A DNA stretch of 28,728 nucleotides, from positions 1 to 28,728 of the IMG/VR virus record IMGVR_UViG_3300018868_001120. One strand, 5' to 3'. The notes beneath the pieces were generated by a model. It was not told where the DNA came from, did not search any database, and worked only from the letters and a program-made list of their open reading frames with translations. Positions 15,355-22,369 of this stretch are shown piece after piece. Source of the stretch: a virus. The position numbers were made by a program, and so were the translations under genes. Each line of letters starts with the position of its first letter. Positions within the stretch are counted from its first letter, which is position 1.

Positions 15355-15812
15355 TGAACCCTTTACAACACAACAGTAAATTCAGACAAGGGGTGTTTAA
15401 ACCCAAAAATACCGACAAGTACAAAGGCAAAGGACATCCAGTGTATAGATCTGGTTGGGAGTTAAAATTTTTTCGATGGTGTGATGAAAGTATCAATGTT
15501 TTAGAATGGGCCAGTGAATCAGTTATCATACCATATACAAATCCTATTGATGGCAAAGTGCACAGATATTATACAGATGGTGTAGTGGCTATACGGGAAC
15601 ACACAGGTGTTGTCAAATATGTCATTGAAATAAAGCCAAGCAGTCAAGTTGCTTTGCCTGTAAAAGGGAATAAACGTTATTCCACATTAGTTTATGAAAC
15701 AAAGCGATATGCACAAAACCAAGCCAAATGGAATGCCGCAAAAGAATGGTGCTCCAAGCGAAACTATAAATTCCTTATACTCACTGAAAAAGAGCTTGGT
15801 ATTAATAAATAA
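15354..15812 (+). CDS. gp4: Head completion protein gp4 (endonuclease-like fold)
   Basis: A 152-aa protein, close to T4 gp4 (150 aa), which is needed to finish filled heads. It has FRQGVFKPKNTDKYKGKGHP and then VYRSGWELKFFRWCD at residues 31-45, followed by EWASESVIIPYTNPIDGK (51-68) and a PD-(D/E)xK-like set: Glu36 in GWELKF, Asp75 in YYTDG, Glu92 and Lys94 in IEIKPSSQ. This is the TnsA/Holliday-resolvase-like arrangement, so a nuclease core appears intact. The C-terminal helix KWNAAKEWCSKRNYKFLILT matches the family's 'kw.aa..wc...g..F.iiTe..l'. It begins by TAATG coupling to gp13, so neck and head completion are made together. Confidence 0.82.
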   Translation: MNPLQHNSKFRQGVFKPKNTDKYKGKGHPVYRSGWELKFFRWCDESINVLEWASESVIIPYTNPIDGKVHRYYTDGVVAIREHTGVVKYVIEIKPSSQVALPVKGNKRYSTLVYETKRYAQNQAKWNAAKEWCSKRNYKFLILTEKELGINK

Positions 15813-15826
15813 ACGTTATTCAAATC

Positions 15827-15834
15827 AATAAATA
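15827..15834 (+). promoter_or_regulatory. Late promoter AATAAATA before gp21
   Basis: AATAAATA ends 5 nt before the ATG at 15840, in the 27-bp gap after gp4. Confidence 0.6.
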
Positions 15835-15839
15835 TTAAT

Positions 15840-16517
15840 ATGGCAACATCTGCACTAAGACTATTGGTTGAAGCGCCAGCTCCTGAGGAGCAGTTTGAAT
15901 ATATCTTGGAAGAAAAGAATTCCAAGGAAGCTCCTAAGCTTTTTATTCAAGGCCCATACATGATGTGTGATTCCATTAACCGCAATCAGCGCATCTATGA
16001 GAAGTCTGACATGGAGCGAGAAGTGAACAGATATGTATCAGAAATGATCAACACAAAGCGCGCCATGGGAGAGCTCAATCATCCCACATCAGCTGAAGTG
16101 AACCTTGAGCGTGCTTGTCATATCACAACAAACCTCAAATTTGAAGGCAACCTTGTTGTTGGAAGATCACAGGTTCTTTCCACACCCATGGGACAGATTG
16201 TGCGTTCTCTTATCAATGATGGTGTCAAAGTTGGCATGTCCAGCAGAGCACTTGGCAAACTTTCTGAAGAAACAGGTGGCATTAACAGGGTGACAGACAT
16301 GAGACTTGTTGCCATTGATTGTGTGGCTGATCCATCGTGCCCCAAGGCGTTTGTCAATGGCATACTGGAGAGCAAGCAATATGTGATCAATCAAGATGGC
16401 ACTCATGAAGAAGTGTATGAAACATTCAGCAATGCACTTAAGAGTTTACCGAGAAAAAACATAGAAGACTTCTTGAAAGAGCAAATAGTTAGCTTTTTTA
16501 ATATGTTGAAAACATAA
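15840..16517 (+). CDS. gp21: Prohead core protease gp21
   Basis: A 225-aa serine protease of the T4 gp21/herpesvirus-assemblin type that cleaves scaffold and capsid proteins during head maturation. The catalytic histidine is His81 in GELNHPTS and the serine is in GMSSRALG (Ser134/Ser135), with the usual spacing seen in T4 (His85, Ser140). NRNQRIYEKSDMEREVNRYV is the typical substrate-side helix, and IDCVADPSCPKAFVNGIL is the conserved 'vDiv.dPS.p.Afv.gi' segment after the active site. The family cuts after (L/I)xE, and such sites are seen in the two following proteins. A late box sits 5 nt upstream. Confidence 0.93.
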   Translation: MATSALRLLVEAPAPEEQFEYILEEKNSKEAPKLFIQGPYMMCDSINRNQRIYEKSDMEREVNRYVSEMINTKRAMGELNHPTSAEVNLERACHITTNLKFEGNLVVGRSQVLSTPMGQIVRSLINDGVKVGMSSRALGKLSEETGGINRVTDMRLVAIDCVADPSCPKAFVNGILESKQYVINQDGTHEEVYETFSNALKSLPRKNIEDFLKEQIVSFFNMLKT

Positions 16518-16520
16518 ATA
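16513..16520 (+). promoter_or_regulatory. Late promoter CATAAATA before the glycine-zipper gene
   Basis: CATAAATA overlaps the end of gp21 (stop TAA 16515-16517) and lies 6 nt before the ATG at 16527. Confidence 0.65.
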
Positions 16521-16526
16521 TTTCAT

Positions 16527-17459
16527 ATGAAACAACAGTCACCCCTTTCGAAAAATAGCATTCAAGAAGGTATTCTCAAGAGAGGTGCAGTTGGCGCTGT
16601 CAAAGGTGCTGTAGGTGGTGCTCTCGGCGGTGCTGCTATAGGTGCACTTAAAGGTGGAATTCCAGGTGCCATAGTTGGCGCTGTTCCAGGCGCCGCTGTA
16701 GGTGCTGCCGCAGGTGGTGGAGTTAATGCTGCTGTTGGAAAAGATGAAGAAGAGAGTGTTGAAGTTGTTGTTAATGGAAAGAAACTTGTAGTTCCAAGAT
16801 CACATGCAGAAGAAATGATGAAAATTTATGGTGAAGGTGTCATTGGTGGTACTTTCAAAGGAATTGGAAAAGGCGCTGCCGGTGGGGCAATTGGTGGTGC
16901 AACATTGGGAGCCATAGGTGGCGCACTTCTGCCAGTTGTTGGTGGATTACCTGGCGCATTAGCTGGTGCTGGCGCTGGAGCACTAGCAGGAGCTCTTCCT
17001 GGTGCAGCCATTGGAGCTCCAGTGGGTGCCATAACAGACAAAGATGAGAATGAAGAAGACGCTTGTCATAAAATTGTAATTTCTGGATCAGATAATGATA
17101 TTCAAGGTGCAGTGCAATGCACAAAGCATGAATTGGATGTGCTTATGAATCTTGTGCAGAACCGTGAAAAGAGAAGGGCCAAGGGCGACCTGTTGGGCAA
17201 GCTTCAAGAAGACGAAGAAGCTAAGGCCAGTCTTTCACCGGCACAGAAAAAGATAGCTGCCATGGCACCCCCACATGACAAGATCACTGGCGCAGATTTT
17301 GCTGCCATGAAGAAGGTCAAAGAGAACACCAATATTAAATCATTTATTAAGAGTTTAACACAAAAAAATTACGCCGAGGCAAATAAATATTTAAAGGATA
17401 TAGTCGATTCTAAGATTAAATCAAAGATCGAAAGCGTCCGCAACGAAAAGATTTTTTAA
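16527..17459 (+). CDS. Glycine-zipper prohead core protein (gp67/68 position)
   Basis: A 310-aa protein of unusual build. Two long Gly/Ala-rich zipper blocks (about residues 20-71 and 105-170, full of GxxxG, for example AVGGALGGAAIGALKGG and GGLPGALAGAGAGALAG) are split by a charged segment (VVVNGKKLVVPRSHAEEMM). The charged C-terminus ends KSFIKSLTQKNYAEANKYLK then DIVDSKIKSKI, the pattern of small T4-like prohead core proteins ('i..k.y..An..l...v..ki..ki'). It lies between gp21 and gp22, where T4 has 67 and 68. Likely gp21 cut sites are SIQE|G (after residue 14) and KLQE|D (after 228). Glycine zippers insert in membranes in other proteins, so an internal head protein ejected with DNA is one reading; inference. 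Confidence 0.65.
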   Translation: MKQQSPLSKNSIQEGILKRGAVGAVKGAVGGALGGAAIGALKGGIPGAIVGAVPGAAVGAAAGGGVNAAVGKDEEESVEVVVNGKKLVVPRSHAEEMMKIYGEGVIGGTFKGIGKGAAGGAIGGATLGAIGGALLPVVGGLPGALAGAGAGALAGALPGAAIGAPVGAITDKDENEEDACHKIVISGSDNDIQGAVQCTKHELDVLMNLVQNREKRRAKGDLLGKLQEDEEAKASLSPAQKKIAAMAPPHDKITGADFAAMKKVKENTNIKSFIKSLTQKNYAEANKYLKDIVDSKIKSKIESVRNEKIF

Positions 17460-17460
17460 T

Positions 17461-18333
17461 ATGAGCAACATAACAGACACACTAAAAGCAGCAACAAAGG
17501 ACATTCTCACAGAGGATGTTCTCAAGGAAATTGAAGCATCATTTAACGCATCAGTTGATGAAAAAGTAAAATTGCATGTTGAAAAGGCTCTCCTTGAACA
17601 AGATGATGACTATGCTAAAAAGCTTGAGACCCTTGTTGAAGCTATTGATGCTGATCATACAGCTAAGCTCAACCAAGTTGTTGCAGCTATTGATGCAGAT
17701 CGTGCTAATAAGCTTGAGACTGTTGTTGCAAAATATGAAGAAGTATTAACAACTGAAGCTGTAAAATTTAAAGATGAAATGGTTGGCGAGGTAAGCAAGT
17801 ATCTCGAGCTATACGTTGAAGAAAAAATTCCTGTTGATGAAATAAAGGAAGCTGTTAAAAACAAAAAAGCAATACGCGTGCTGGAAGATGTACGACAAAT
17901 GCTGGCTGTTGATAACGCTCTCACACAAAGCAACATTCGTGATGCTATTGTTGATGGGAAAGACAGACTCGATGAAGCTGCAAAGCAGCTTGAAGCCTCT
18001 AATTCTGCTGTCAAGAAATTGACTGAGGACCTTAACCAGGTTAAAGCAGAGCTCGCTCTGGAGAAGAAAATGTCTTCTCTCGACAAAGAAACACAAGTAT
18101 ATATCAAGAAAATGCTCGGTGGTAAATCTGAACAATTTATCAAAGAGAATTTTGACTATACTGTGAAGCTTTTCGATAGAACAGAAGAGGAGAGGCTTGA
18201 CAATTTAAAAACAGAAGCAATTACTGAGACAGAAACAAAAGAAGTTGATCGTCCTGTAATTGAAGAGTCTGTCAAGCAGCCTGACATGGATCCAGCATTT
18301 GGAAACTACATGTCAGAGCTTGGTAAGTACTAA
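17461..18333 (+). CDS. gp22: Prohead scaffold protein gp22
   Basis: A 290-aa, highly charged, almost wholly helical protein that forms the core around which gp23 assembles and which gp21 then degrades. Signatures are the N-terminal KDILTEDVLKEIEASFNASV, the central coiled coils (about 50-210) and the C-terminal KSEQFIKENFDYTVKLFDRT, which matches the conserved 'f...nf...v..m.d.' of gp22 proteins. Ideal protease sites are LVE|A (after residue 60) and LTE|D (after 18). A triple 15-residue repeat covers 54-98. It follows the core gene by 1 nt with no late box or Shine-Dalgarno, so it is likely read from the upstream transcript. Confidence 0.9.
   Translation: MSNITDTLKAATKDILTEDVLKEIEASFNASVDEKVKLHVEKALLEQDDDYAKKLETLVEAIDADHTAKLNQVVAAIDADRANKLETVVAKYEEVLTTEAVKFKDEMVGEVSKYLELYVEEKIPVDEIKEAVKNKKAIRVLEDVRQMLAVDNALTQSNIRDAIVDGKDRLDEAAKQLEASNSAVKKLTEDLNQVKAELALEKKMSSLDKETQVYIKKMLGGKSEQFIKENFDYTVKLFDRTEEERLDNLKTEAITETETKEVDRPVIEESVKQPDMDPAFGNYMSELGKY
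17620..17754 (+). repeat. Triple 15-residue repeat in gp22
   Basis: Three in-frame 45-nt units encode KLETLVEAIDADHTA, KLNQVVAAIDADRAN and KLETVVAKYEEVLTT (residues 54-98). The first two are closest, the third has diverged at its end. The 15-residue period suits a coiled coil (heptad plus eight). Confidence 0.75.
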
Positions 18334-18370
18334 TTTTTAATTTTGTTGAGGCTATAACGCCTGAATAGTT

Positions 18371-18413
18371 TATAAACGGTCGACAATGTATTATTTTGGA
18401 GAAAAAAATAATT
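18371..18413 (+). promoter_or_regulatory. gp23 leader: TATAAACG late-like box and GGAG ribosome binding site
   Basis: TATAAACG (18371-18378) matches six of eight late-box positions. It is followed by about 35 nt before the ATG at 18414, with GGAG at 18398-18401. A T4-type start near 18384 would give a leader of roughly 30 nt. This is the clearest Shine-Dalgarno ahead of any gene here; its 12-nt spacing to the ATG is long. Confidence 0.5.
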
Positions 18414-19877
18414 ATGGCAAATAAAGTTCGTCCTACACAGGCTTACATCGATGAAAGTCGCGCCAGAGTGTTGCTTGAAAAGTGGAGTCCAGTATTGGAT
18501 TACTCTTCCAACAACGTCAAGGCGATTGAAGATGATCACACGCGTTTGAACACTGCTATTCTCTTGGAAAACCAAGAGAAGTGGTGCTTCGAAGCTAGCA
18601 ACACTGCTGGCGGCACGGGTGGCGTTTTTGGTAGTGTGGATGTTGGTGGTACTGGTGGCAGCTTCGGAAATTCCGATAGCTATGCTGCTGGTGATCAACG
18701 TCTACCTAAGATTCTCATTCCGATGATTCGCAGAACGTTCCCTGAGTTGATCACTAACGAAATCGTTGGTGTTCAGCCCATGAGCGGCCCCGTAGGTTTG
18801 GCTTTTGCGCTACGTTACAAGTACGAGAATGACGCTTTGGGCACATCCAATGGCAAGACCGATGGGTCTTACTCTGGTGGTGCACTACAGCCTCAAGATC
18901 AGTCGGATGCGGCTGAACTTGGGTATCACTATCTCGACACAAGATACACTGGCACATCTTCTGGCTCTTTAGCTGGAAATAGTGACTTTGAAATTCTTGC
19001 GTCTGATAGCGGTGTCGCTAAAGTACTCAAGGACTACGAATTAACTTCAGGAATTCCACAGATTGTAGTAAGTTTCGAAAAGACAGCCGTTGAGGCTGGT
19101 ACTCGTAGACTCGCTGCTAAATGGTCTGTTGAACTCGAGCAGGATCTTAAGAACATGAATGGTATCGATATCGATACTGAGCTCACAAACGCTATGTCGT
19201 ATGAGCTACAGGCCGAAATCGACCGTGAAATGATCATCAGAATGATTCAGACGGCTCTTAACGGTGGCTACGGCCGCGGTTATTCCATCTGGTCGCCTGC
19301 TTCTGCAGACGGTCGCTGGCTAGTCGAGAGAAATCGCGACTTCTATCAGAGACTGATCATTGAAGCTAATCGTATCGCCGTTCGTAACCGCCGTGGCTCG
19401 GCTAACTTCGTTGTTGCAACACCTCGTGTGTGCGCAATCCTCGAAATGTTACCTGAGTTTCAGTGGGTACCCGTACAGGGTAACGTCAACACTCAACCTG
19501 TTGGCGTAGCAAAAGTTGGATCACTTGGTGGCAGATTCAATGTTTATCGTGACACACGTACAGAAGCCCAGTTCGAGTTGAGCACCGGTGGTGCCTCAAA
19601 CTTCCCTGGGAATTCTCGTCGTACCGCGAGACTTGAATACGCTCTCTTGGGATACAAGGGACCTGAGTTTTATGACACTGGTATTATCTACTGCCCTTAC
19701 ATTCCTGTAATGGTGCAGAGAACAATTGGACCGAATGATTTCGCTCCTCGCGTGGGTCTTATGACCCGCTACGGGGTTGTCGACAATATATTTGGCGCCA
19801 ACTTGTATTACCACGTCATCATCCTTAAGGGTCTCGGTGTGGCGTTTACGCCTGGCACTCAATCAGTCTACTTCTAA
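18414..19877 (+). CDS. gp23: Major capsid protein gp23
   Basis: A 487-aa HK97-fold capsid protein. I start at the ATG at 18414 (MANKVRPTQAYIDESRARVL), 12 nt after GGAG, and not at the in-frame TTG at 18396. Conserved gp23 segments are RLNTAILLENQEKWCFEASN, LPKILIPMIRRTFPELITNE then IVGVQPMSGPVGLAFALRYK, IPQIVVSFEKTAVEAGTRRL followed by AAKWSVELEQDLKNMNGID, and VVATPRVCAILEMLPEFQW. Prohead protease should cut in the N-terminal 70 residues; WCFE|ASN is a candidate but does not match LxE exactly. Base composition is clearly richer in G+C than neighbours, with CGT/CGC, AAC, ATC and TTC codons, as expected for the most expressed phage protein. It is followed by a strong terminator. Confidence 0.96.
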   Translation: MANKVRPTQAYIDESRARVLLEKWSPVLDYSSNNVKAIEDDHTRLNTAILLENQEKWCFEASNTAGGTGGVFGSVDVGGTGGSFGNSDSYAAGDQRLPKILIPMIRRTFPELITNEIVGVQPMSGPVGLAFALRYKYENDALGTSNGKTDGSYSGGALQPQDQSDAAELGYHYLDTRYTGTSSGSLAGNSDFEILASDSGVAKVLKDYELTSGIPQIVVSFEKTAVEAGTRRLAAKWSVELEQDLKNMNGIDIDTELTNAMSYELQAEIDREMIIRMIQTALNGGYGRGYSIWSPASADGRWLVERNRDFYQRLIIEANRIAVRNRRGSANFVVATPRVCAILEMLPEFQWVPVQGNVNTQPVGVAKVGSLGGRFNVYRDTRTEAQFELSTGGASNFPGNSRRTARLEYALLGYKGPEFYDTGIIYCPYIPVMVQRTIGPNDFAPRVGLMTRYGVVDNIFGANLYYHVIILKGLGVAFTPGTQSVYF

Positions 19878-19939
19878 AGAGTAGTCGGAAGAGTCAACAA
19901 AGAAAATACTTTCACCTAGTCAGTCCTAGGAAATTTAAA

Positions 19940-19968
19940 AAAAGGCCTCTTGCGGGGCCTTTTTTTTT
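19940..19968 (+). terminator. Rho-independent terminator after gp23
   Basis: Stem AAAAGGCCTC (19940-19949), loop TTGC, stem GGGGCCTTTT (19954-19963), ten pairs with one T-G wobble, followed by an uninterrupted T run to 19968. It lies 62 bp after the gp23 stop and is the strongest terminator visible in the window. The 19878-20029 gap also holds a short repeat and the next late box. Confidence 0.92.
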
Positions 19969-20000
19969 GTATTAATGAAATTTTTTTGGTATTAATGAAA
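19969..20000 (+). repeat. Short direct repeat GTATTAATGAAA
   Basis: Two identical 12-mers, GTATTAATGAAA at 19969-19980 and 19989-20000, are separated by 8 nt of mostly T, right after the terminator. No function is apparent; slippage or a duplication is likely. Confidence 0.6.
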
Positions 20001-20016
20001 ATTAGCTAACGAGCAG

Positions 20017-20024
20017 AATAAATA
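20017..20024 (+). promoter_or_regulatory. Late promoter AATAAATA before the post-gp23 gene
   Basis: AATAAATA followed by 5 nt and the ATG at 20030, downstream of the terminator, so the next gene is probably transcribed independently of gp23. Confidence 0.6.
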
Positions 20025-20029
20025 TTTAA

Positions 20030-20383
20030 ATGCCATCATACATATTCGATTCAGAGGTTTCAAACCCAAGCACAACTGTACCAGGTTCATTAAATTTTTC
20101 ACTCACATCAGATAATGTAAGAGTAGATGCTTTTGGGACCAATGCAGATGCGTTGTTATTCAATAAAAAAACCACACTGAACAATGTTCTAGTTTCCTGC
20201 ACAGCTAACGGTACAAGCTTCAAAATTGATACTGCCTATCATAACACACTCTTTGCTGTTGCTTCTGGCAAAGCATCAAGCGTGTTTACAGCCAGCTCAG
20301 GTGGTGGAGCACAGACAACATCATTCAATGGCTTTGATTCTGTAGGTCCAGATGATCTCAGAAGATGGAACCTTAACGGTTAA
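20030..20383 (+). CDS. Small beta-rich putative virion protein
   Basis: A 117-aa protein of unknown function after gp23. The sequence is rich in Ser, Thr, Ala and Asn (SEVSNPSTTVPGSLNFSLTS, VASGKASSVFTASSGGGAQT) and looks all-beta, without signal peptide or membrane segment. Its own late box lies 5 nt upstream, and it sits next to the capsid gene in the slot where T4-like phages keep head vertex or decoration proteins. That makes a head decoration role plausible, but no motif proves it; at 117 aa it is far too short to be gp24. It ends 1 bp from the convergent queF stop. Confidence 0.6.
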   Translation: MPSYIFDSEVSNPSTTVPGSLNFSLTSDNVRVDAFGTNADALLFNKKTTLNNVLVSCTANGTSFKIDTAYHNTLFAVASGKASSVFTASSGGGAQTTSFNGFDSVGPDDLRRWNLNG

Positions 20384-21304
20384 TTACTGTCTTACTGTTT
20401 TAGTAAAGTACTTAAACTTATCCCACATGGCATGATTCTGTTTTAATAGCTCATGGCTACTGGCTCTAATGGGATTAATGTCAATGCCACCACGTCTTAC
20501 ATACAGACATGCCACCATCAGTTCCTCTGGCTTGACCAGATCATGCAACCGCTTGTAAATTGTTTCACAAATCTCTTCATGAAAATGACATTCATCTCGG
20601 AACGAAACTATGTATTGCAGCAAAGAGGTCTGATTCAACTCACAAGGTCCTTTGTAATGAATGTACACATCCCCCCAGTCCGGTTGAGATGTGACCCTGC
20701 AATTACTCTTTAATAGGGCTGAATGAAAGCGCTGCACTCTGCTTGTGTCACTCTGTAGCCATCCAAGTAATGCTGGATCCTCTTTGTAGCCTCTGGACTT
20801 AATGGACGTTACATCAATATTATTTTCCAATGTGGGATATGATGCACTTGGAAACAAAGACGGATAATGCATTGCATCATCAACTGCTTTTGTAAGACGA
20901 ACATAGACCTGCACATCAGCTTCTAATAGAGCAGATAGATCCTTGGCAATTGTCTGCTCCAGCTGTTGCAACACATTAACTATATTGCCGCTGTACTTCT
21001 CCATGTTAAAAGAATTCATGTACAGCTTTATGGATTTGGACTCCACAATGTATTTGTTTGTTGCAGGATATACACACTTGGCAATGGCAGAAATAGGCAT
21101 ACCTTCATTTGTTAAGCATGACACTTCATATGCATTCCACACATCATACCCCACAAAAGGAGGACTCTCATCAGATATGTTCAAATGCTTTCTGTTGTTC
21201 TGTCTTGGTTCGCGTACCAATAGTGAGGGATCATAGGTCGATATGTACCCAGTTATCTTACCAAGATGCTTTGATATGTTACTGTTATCTAATTCCGTAT
21301 TCAT
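20384..21304 (-). CDS. queF: 7-cyano-7-deazaguanine reductase QueF (preQ0 to preQ1)
   Basis: A 306-aa NADPH-dependent reductase turning preQ0 into preQ1, of the bimodular E. coli type (282 aa) with two T-fold halves. The QueF motif is YIVESKSIKLYMNSFN (Glu88-Ser89-Lys90-Ser91). The catalytic pair Cys202 and Asp209 lies in LLKSNCRVTSQPDWGD, and His242-Glu243 in FHEEICE matches the E. coli 'FHEQCVE' substrate site. RRGGIDINPIRAS is the conserved C-terminal signature. With Cys, Asp and Glu intact it should be a true nitrile reductase, not a QueF-like amidinotransferase. It is last in the minus-strand modification operon, overlapping the kinase gene by 20 bp. No preQ0 synthesis gene (folE, queD, queE, queC) is in the window. 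Confidence 0.93.
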   Translation of the reverse strand: MNTELDNSNISKHLGKITGYISTYDPSLLVREPRQNNRKHLNISDESPPFVGYDVWNAYEVSCLTNEGMPISAIAKCVYPATNKYIVESKSIKLYMNSFNMEKYSGNIVNVLQQLEQTIAKDLSALLEADVQVYVRLTKAVDDAMHYPSLFPSASYPTLENNIDVTSIKSRGYKEDPALLGWLQSDTSRVQRFHSALLKSNCRVTSQPDWGDVYIHYKGPCELNQTSLLQYIVSFRDECHFHEEICETIYKRLHDLVKPEELMVACLYVRRGGIDINPIRASSHELLKQNHAMWDKFKYFTKTVRQ

Positions 21305-21863
21305 TGAGTTTTATTTTAATTGCTTCCATGCGCTCTTCCACTGTTCCTTTTAAAATAGTTAACTTTCCCTTTAACCTCTCATCCTTAAGCCAACAATTTT
21401 CATACGAATCAATAATTGCATCTCTAAATTCCTTGTTAATGCTTCTCTCACCATCATCCTCCAGAGGCACATCATGAGGACTTGGATAAAAAATATGATC
21501 ATACTTGTGAATATAATTCACATAGTACATGAGACCCAGACTGTTGGACACAGGAAAATCTTTTAACCTATTATAGGCGAAATAACTTGTATATATCATA
21601 CCATCCATAATGCACCTATCATGAAGTGCACCTTCAAACTTACTCAACTTGTAGTCAAATAGTAAATTCTCAAATTCTTTATTCAATATTAGAGTTTGAG
21701 TCACATCGTTTGCTCCTGACTCATTTATATCAACTCCATACTCACGGCTAATTAACCTTGTGACTTCATCTACATACCATAACTTGGAACCATAAAACCG
21801 TTTGCACTCCTTGAGCAGCGTAGTTTTACCGGAGGATTGAGGGCCTGTGAAGCTGAATATCAT
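21285..21863 (-). CDS. P-loop kinase-like ATPase (AAA_28/NadR type)
   Basis: A 192-aa P-loop protein. Walker A is GPQSSGKTT (7-15), VDEVTR follows the second strand, and HDRCIMDGMIYT (about 81-92) has the Asp-Arg and Asp of the 'hDR...D' lid/Walker B region found in small nucleoside or nucleotide kinases and the NadR ribosylnicotinamide kinase domain (AAA_28). The size fits a stand-alone kinase. It starts in an ATGA overlap with the 45-aa gene and overlaps queF by 20 bp, so it belongs to the DNA modification operon. Phosphorylating a modified nucleoside or base precursor is a plausible but unproven role; NAD salvage is the main alternative. Confidence 0.7.
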   Translation of the reverse strand: MIFSFTGPQSSGKTTLLKECKRFYGSKLWYVDEVTRLISREYGVDINESGANDVTQTLILNKEFENLLFDYKLSKFEGALHDRCIMDGMIYTSYFAYNRLKDFPVSNSLGLMYYVNYIHKYDHIFYPSPHDVPLEDDGERSINKEFRDAIIDSYENCWLKDERLKGKLTILKGTVEERMEAIKIKLNEYGIR

Positions 21864-21997
21864 TTCTTGATCAGTCTCGTATAGTCTAATTCAATGTCAT
21901 ACAGAAGTTTTTTAAGCATCCTGATTTCTTCACGAAGTATTTTATTTTCGTTCAAAGCGCTTTCCAAGTCCTTTTTCATATTTTTTCCTTGCTTCAT
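21860..21997 (-). CDS. 45-aa coiled-coil small protein
   Basis: A small gene starting at the ATG complementary to 21995-21997 (a second ATG is 18 nt further on) and ending TGA at 21860, sharing ATGA with the kinase start. The peptide starts MKQGKNMKKDLESALNENKI and continues LREEIRMLKKLLYDIE, a clear single amphipathic helix with leucine/isoleucine heptads and many charges, so probably a dimeric coiled coil. The overlap, the absence of any other gene in the 154-bp gap, and the regular heptads argue it is real. Function unknown; it may tether or regulate a neighbouring enzyme. Confidence 0.65.
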   Translation of the reverse strand: MKQGKNMKKDLESALNENKILREEIRMLKKLLYDIELDYTRLIKK

Positions 21998-22017
21998 AAA
22001 ATTTAAAAAACTAAATA

Positions 22018-22365
22018 TTATTTCGCCCATTTATTATTATAAACTATCTCTGCAATAATGCAATACACTGCAGAGTCCTTGAACGCATCCATAACTGGTT
22101 CATTTGCAGTCTGAAATGTCTGCTTCTTGAGCACCAGATTTATAAGACGTTGTATTTTATCATTGAGTCTGACTACTATTGCAGAGATGGATGCAATTCT
22201 ATCTTCTTTTTTATTTAAATCAGATCCAAGAGAAATATTGCCTGGACCGTAATCAAATTGTTTCTTGCAAAACATCACATAATGTTCCTGCTGTATCTTT
22301 TTAAATTCCTTGACTGTTTCAGGAAAATTCTCTTCCACATATTTTATAACATCCTCTGTATTCAT
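22018..22365 (-). CDS. Nmad1 / DUF1599 nucleotide-modification-associated protein
   Basis: A 115-aa protein if started at the ATG at 22365 (MNTEDVIKYVEENFPETVKE); an in-frame upstream start would run into the formyltransferase gene. The signature HYVMFCKKQFDYGPGNISLG (K.qhDYGpgNI), then IVVRLNDKIQRLINLVLKKQ and NEPVMDAFKDSAVYCIIAEI, is that of DUF1599, named Nucleotide modification associated domain 1 because it clusters with phage DNA base-modification genes. The all-helical fold with D/N/E residues resembles MazG/dUTPase-type NTP pyrophosphatases, so it may remove an unwanted nucleotide. Here it lies 4 nt after the formyltransferase and in the dpdA/queF operon, which fits the family's name. 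Activity is unproven. Confidence 0.8.
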   Translation of the reverse strand: MNTEDVIKYVEENFPETVKEFKKIQQEHYVMFCKKQFDYGPGNISLGSDLNKKEDRIASISAIVVRLNDKIQRLINLVLKKQTFQTANEPVMDAFKDSAVYCIIAEIVYNNKWAK

Positions 22366-22369
22366 AATT

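Noticed and set aside
16826-17124. Pro/Ala- and Leu/His-rich minus frames in the glycine-zipper gene
   Set aside because: Shadows of the Gly/Ala repeat; no start context and no domain.
17655-18143. 162-aa minus-strand open frame inside gp22
   Set aside because: Ser-rich shadow of the gp22 coiled coil; composition follows the codon pattern of the real gene on the plus strand.
18346-18360. Inverted repeat AGGC...GCCT before gp23 as a regulatory hairpin
   Set aside because: A four-pair stem upstream of the likely transcript start; not convincing.
20393-20407. Small hairpin TTACT-loop-AGTAA between the convergent genes as a terminator
   Set aside because: Only five AT-rich pairs with no clear T run; too weak to call.
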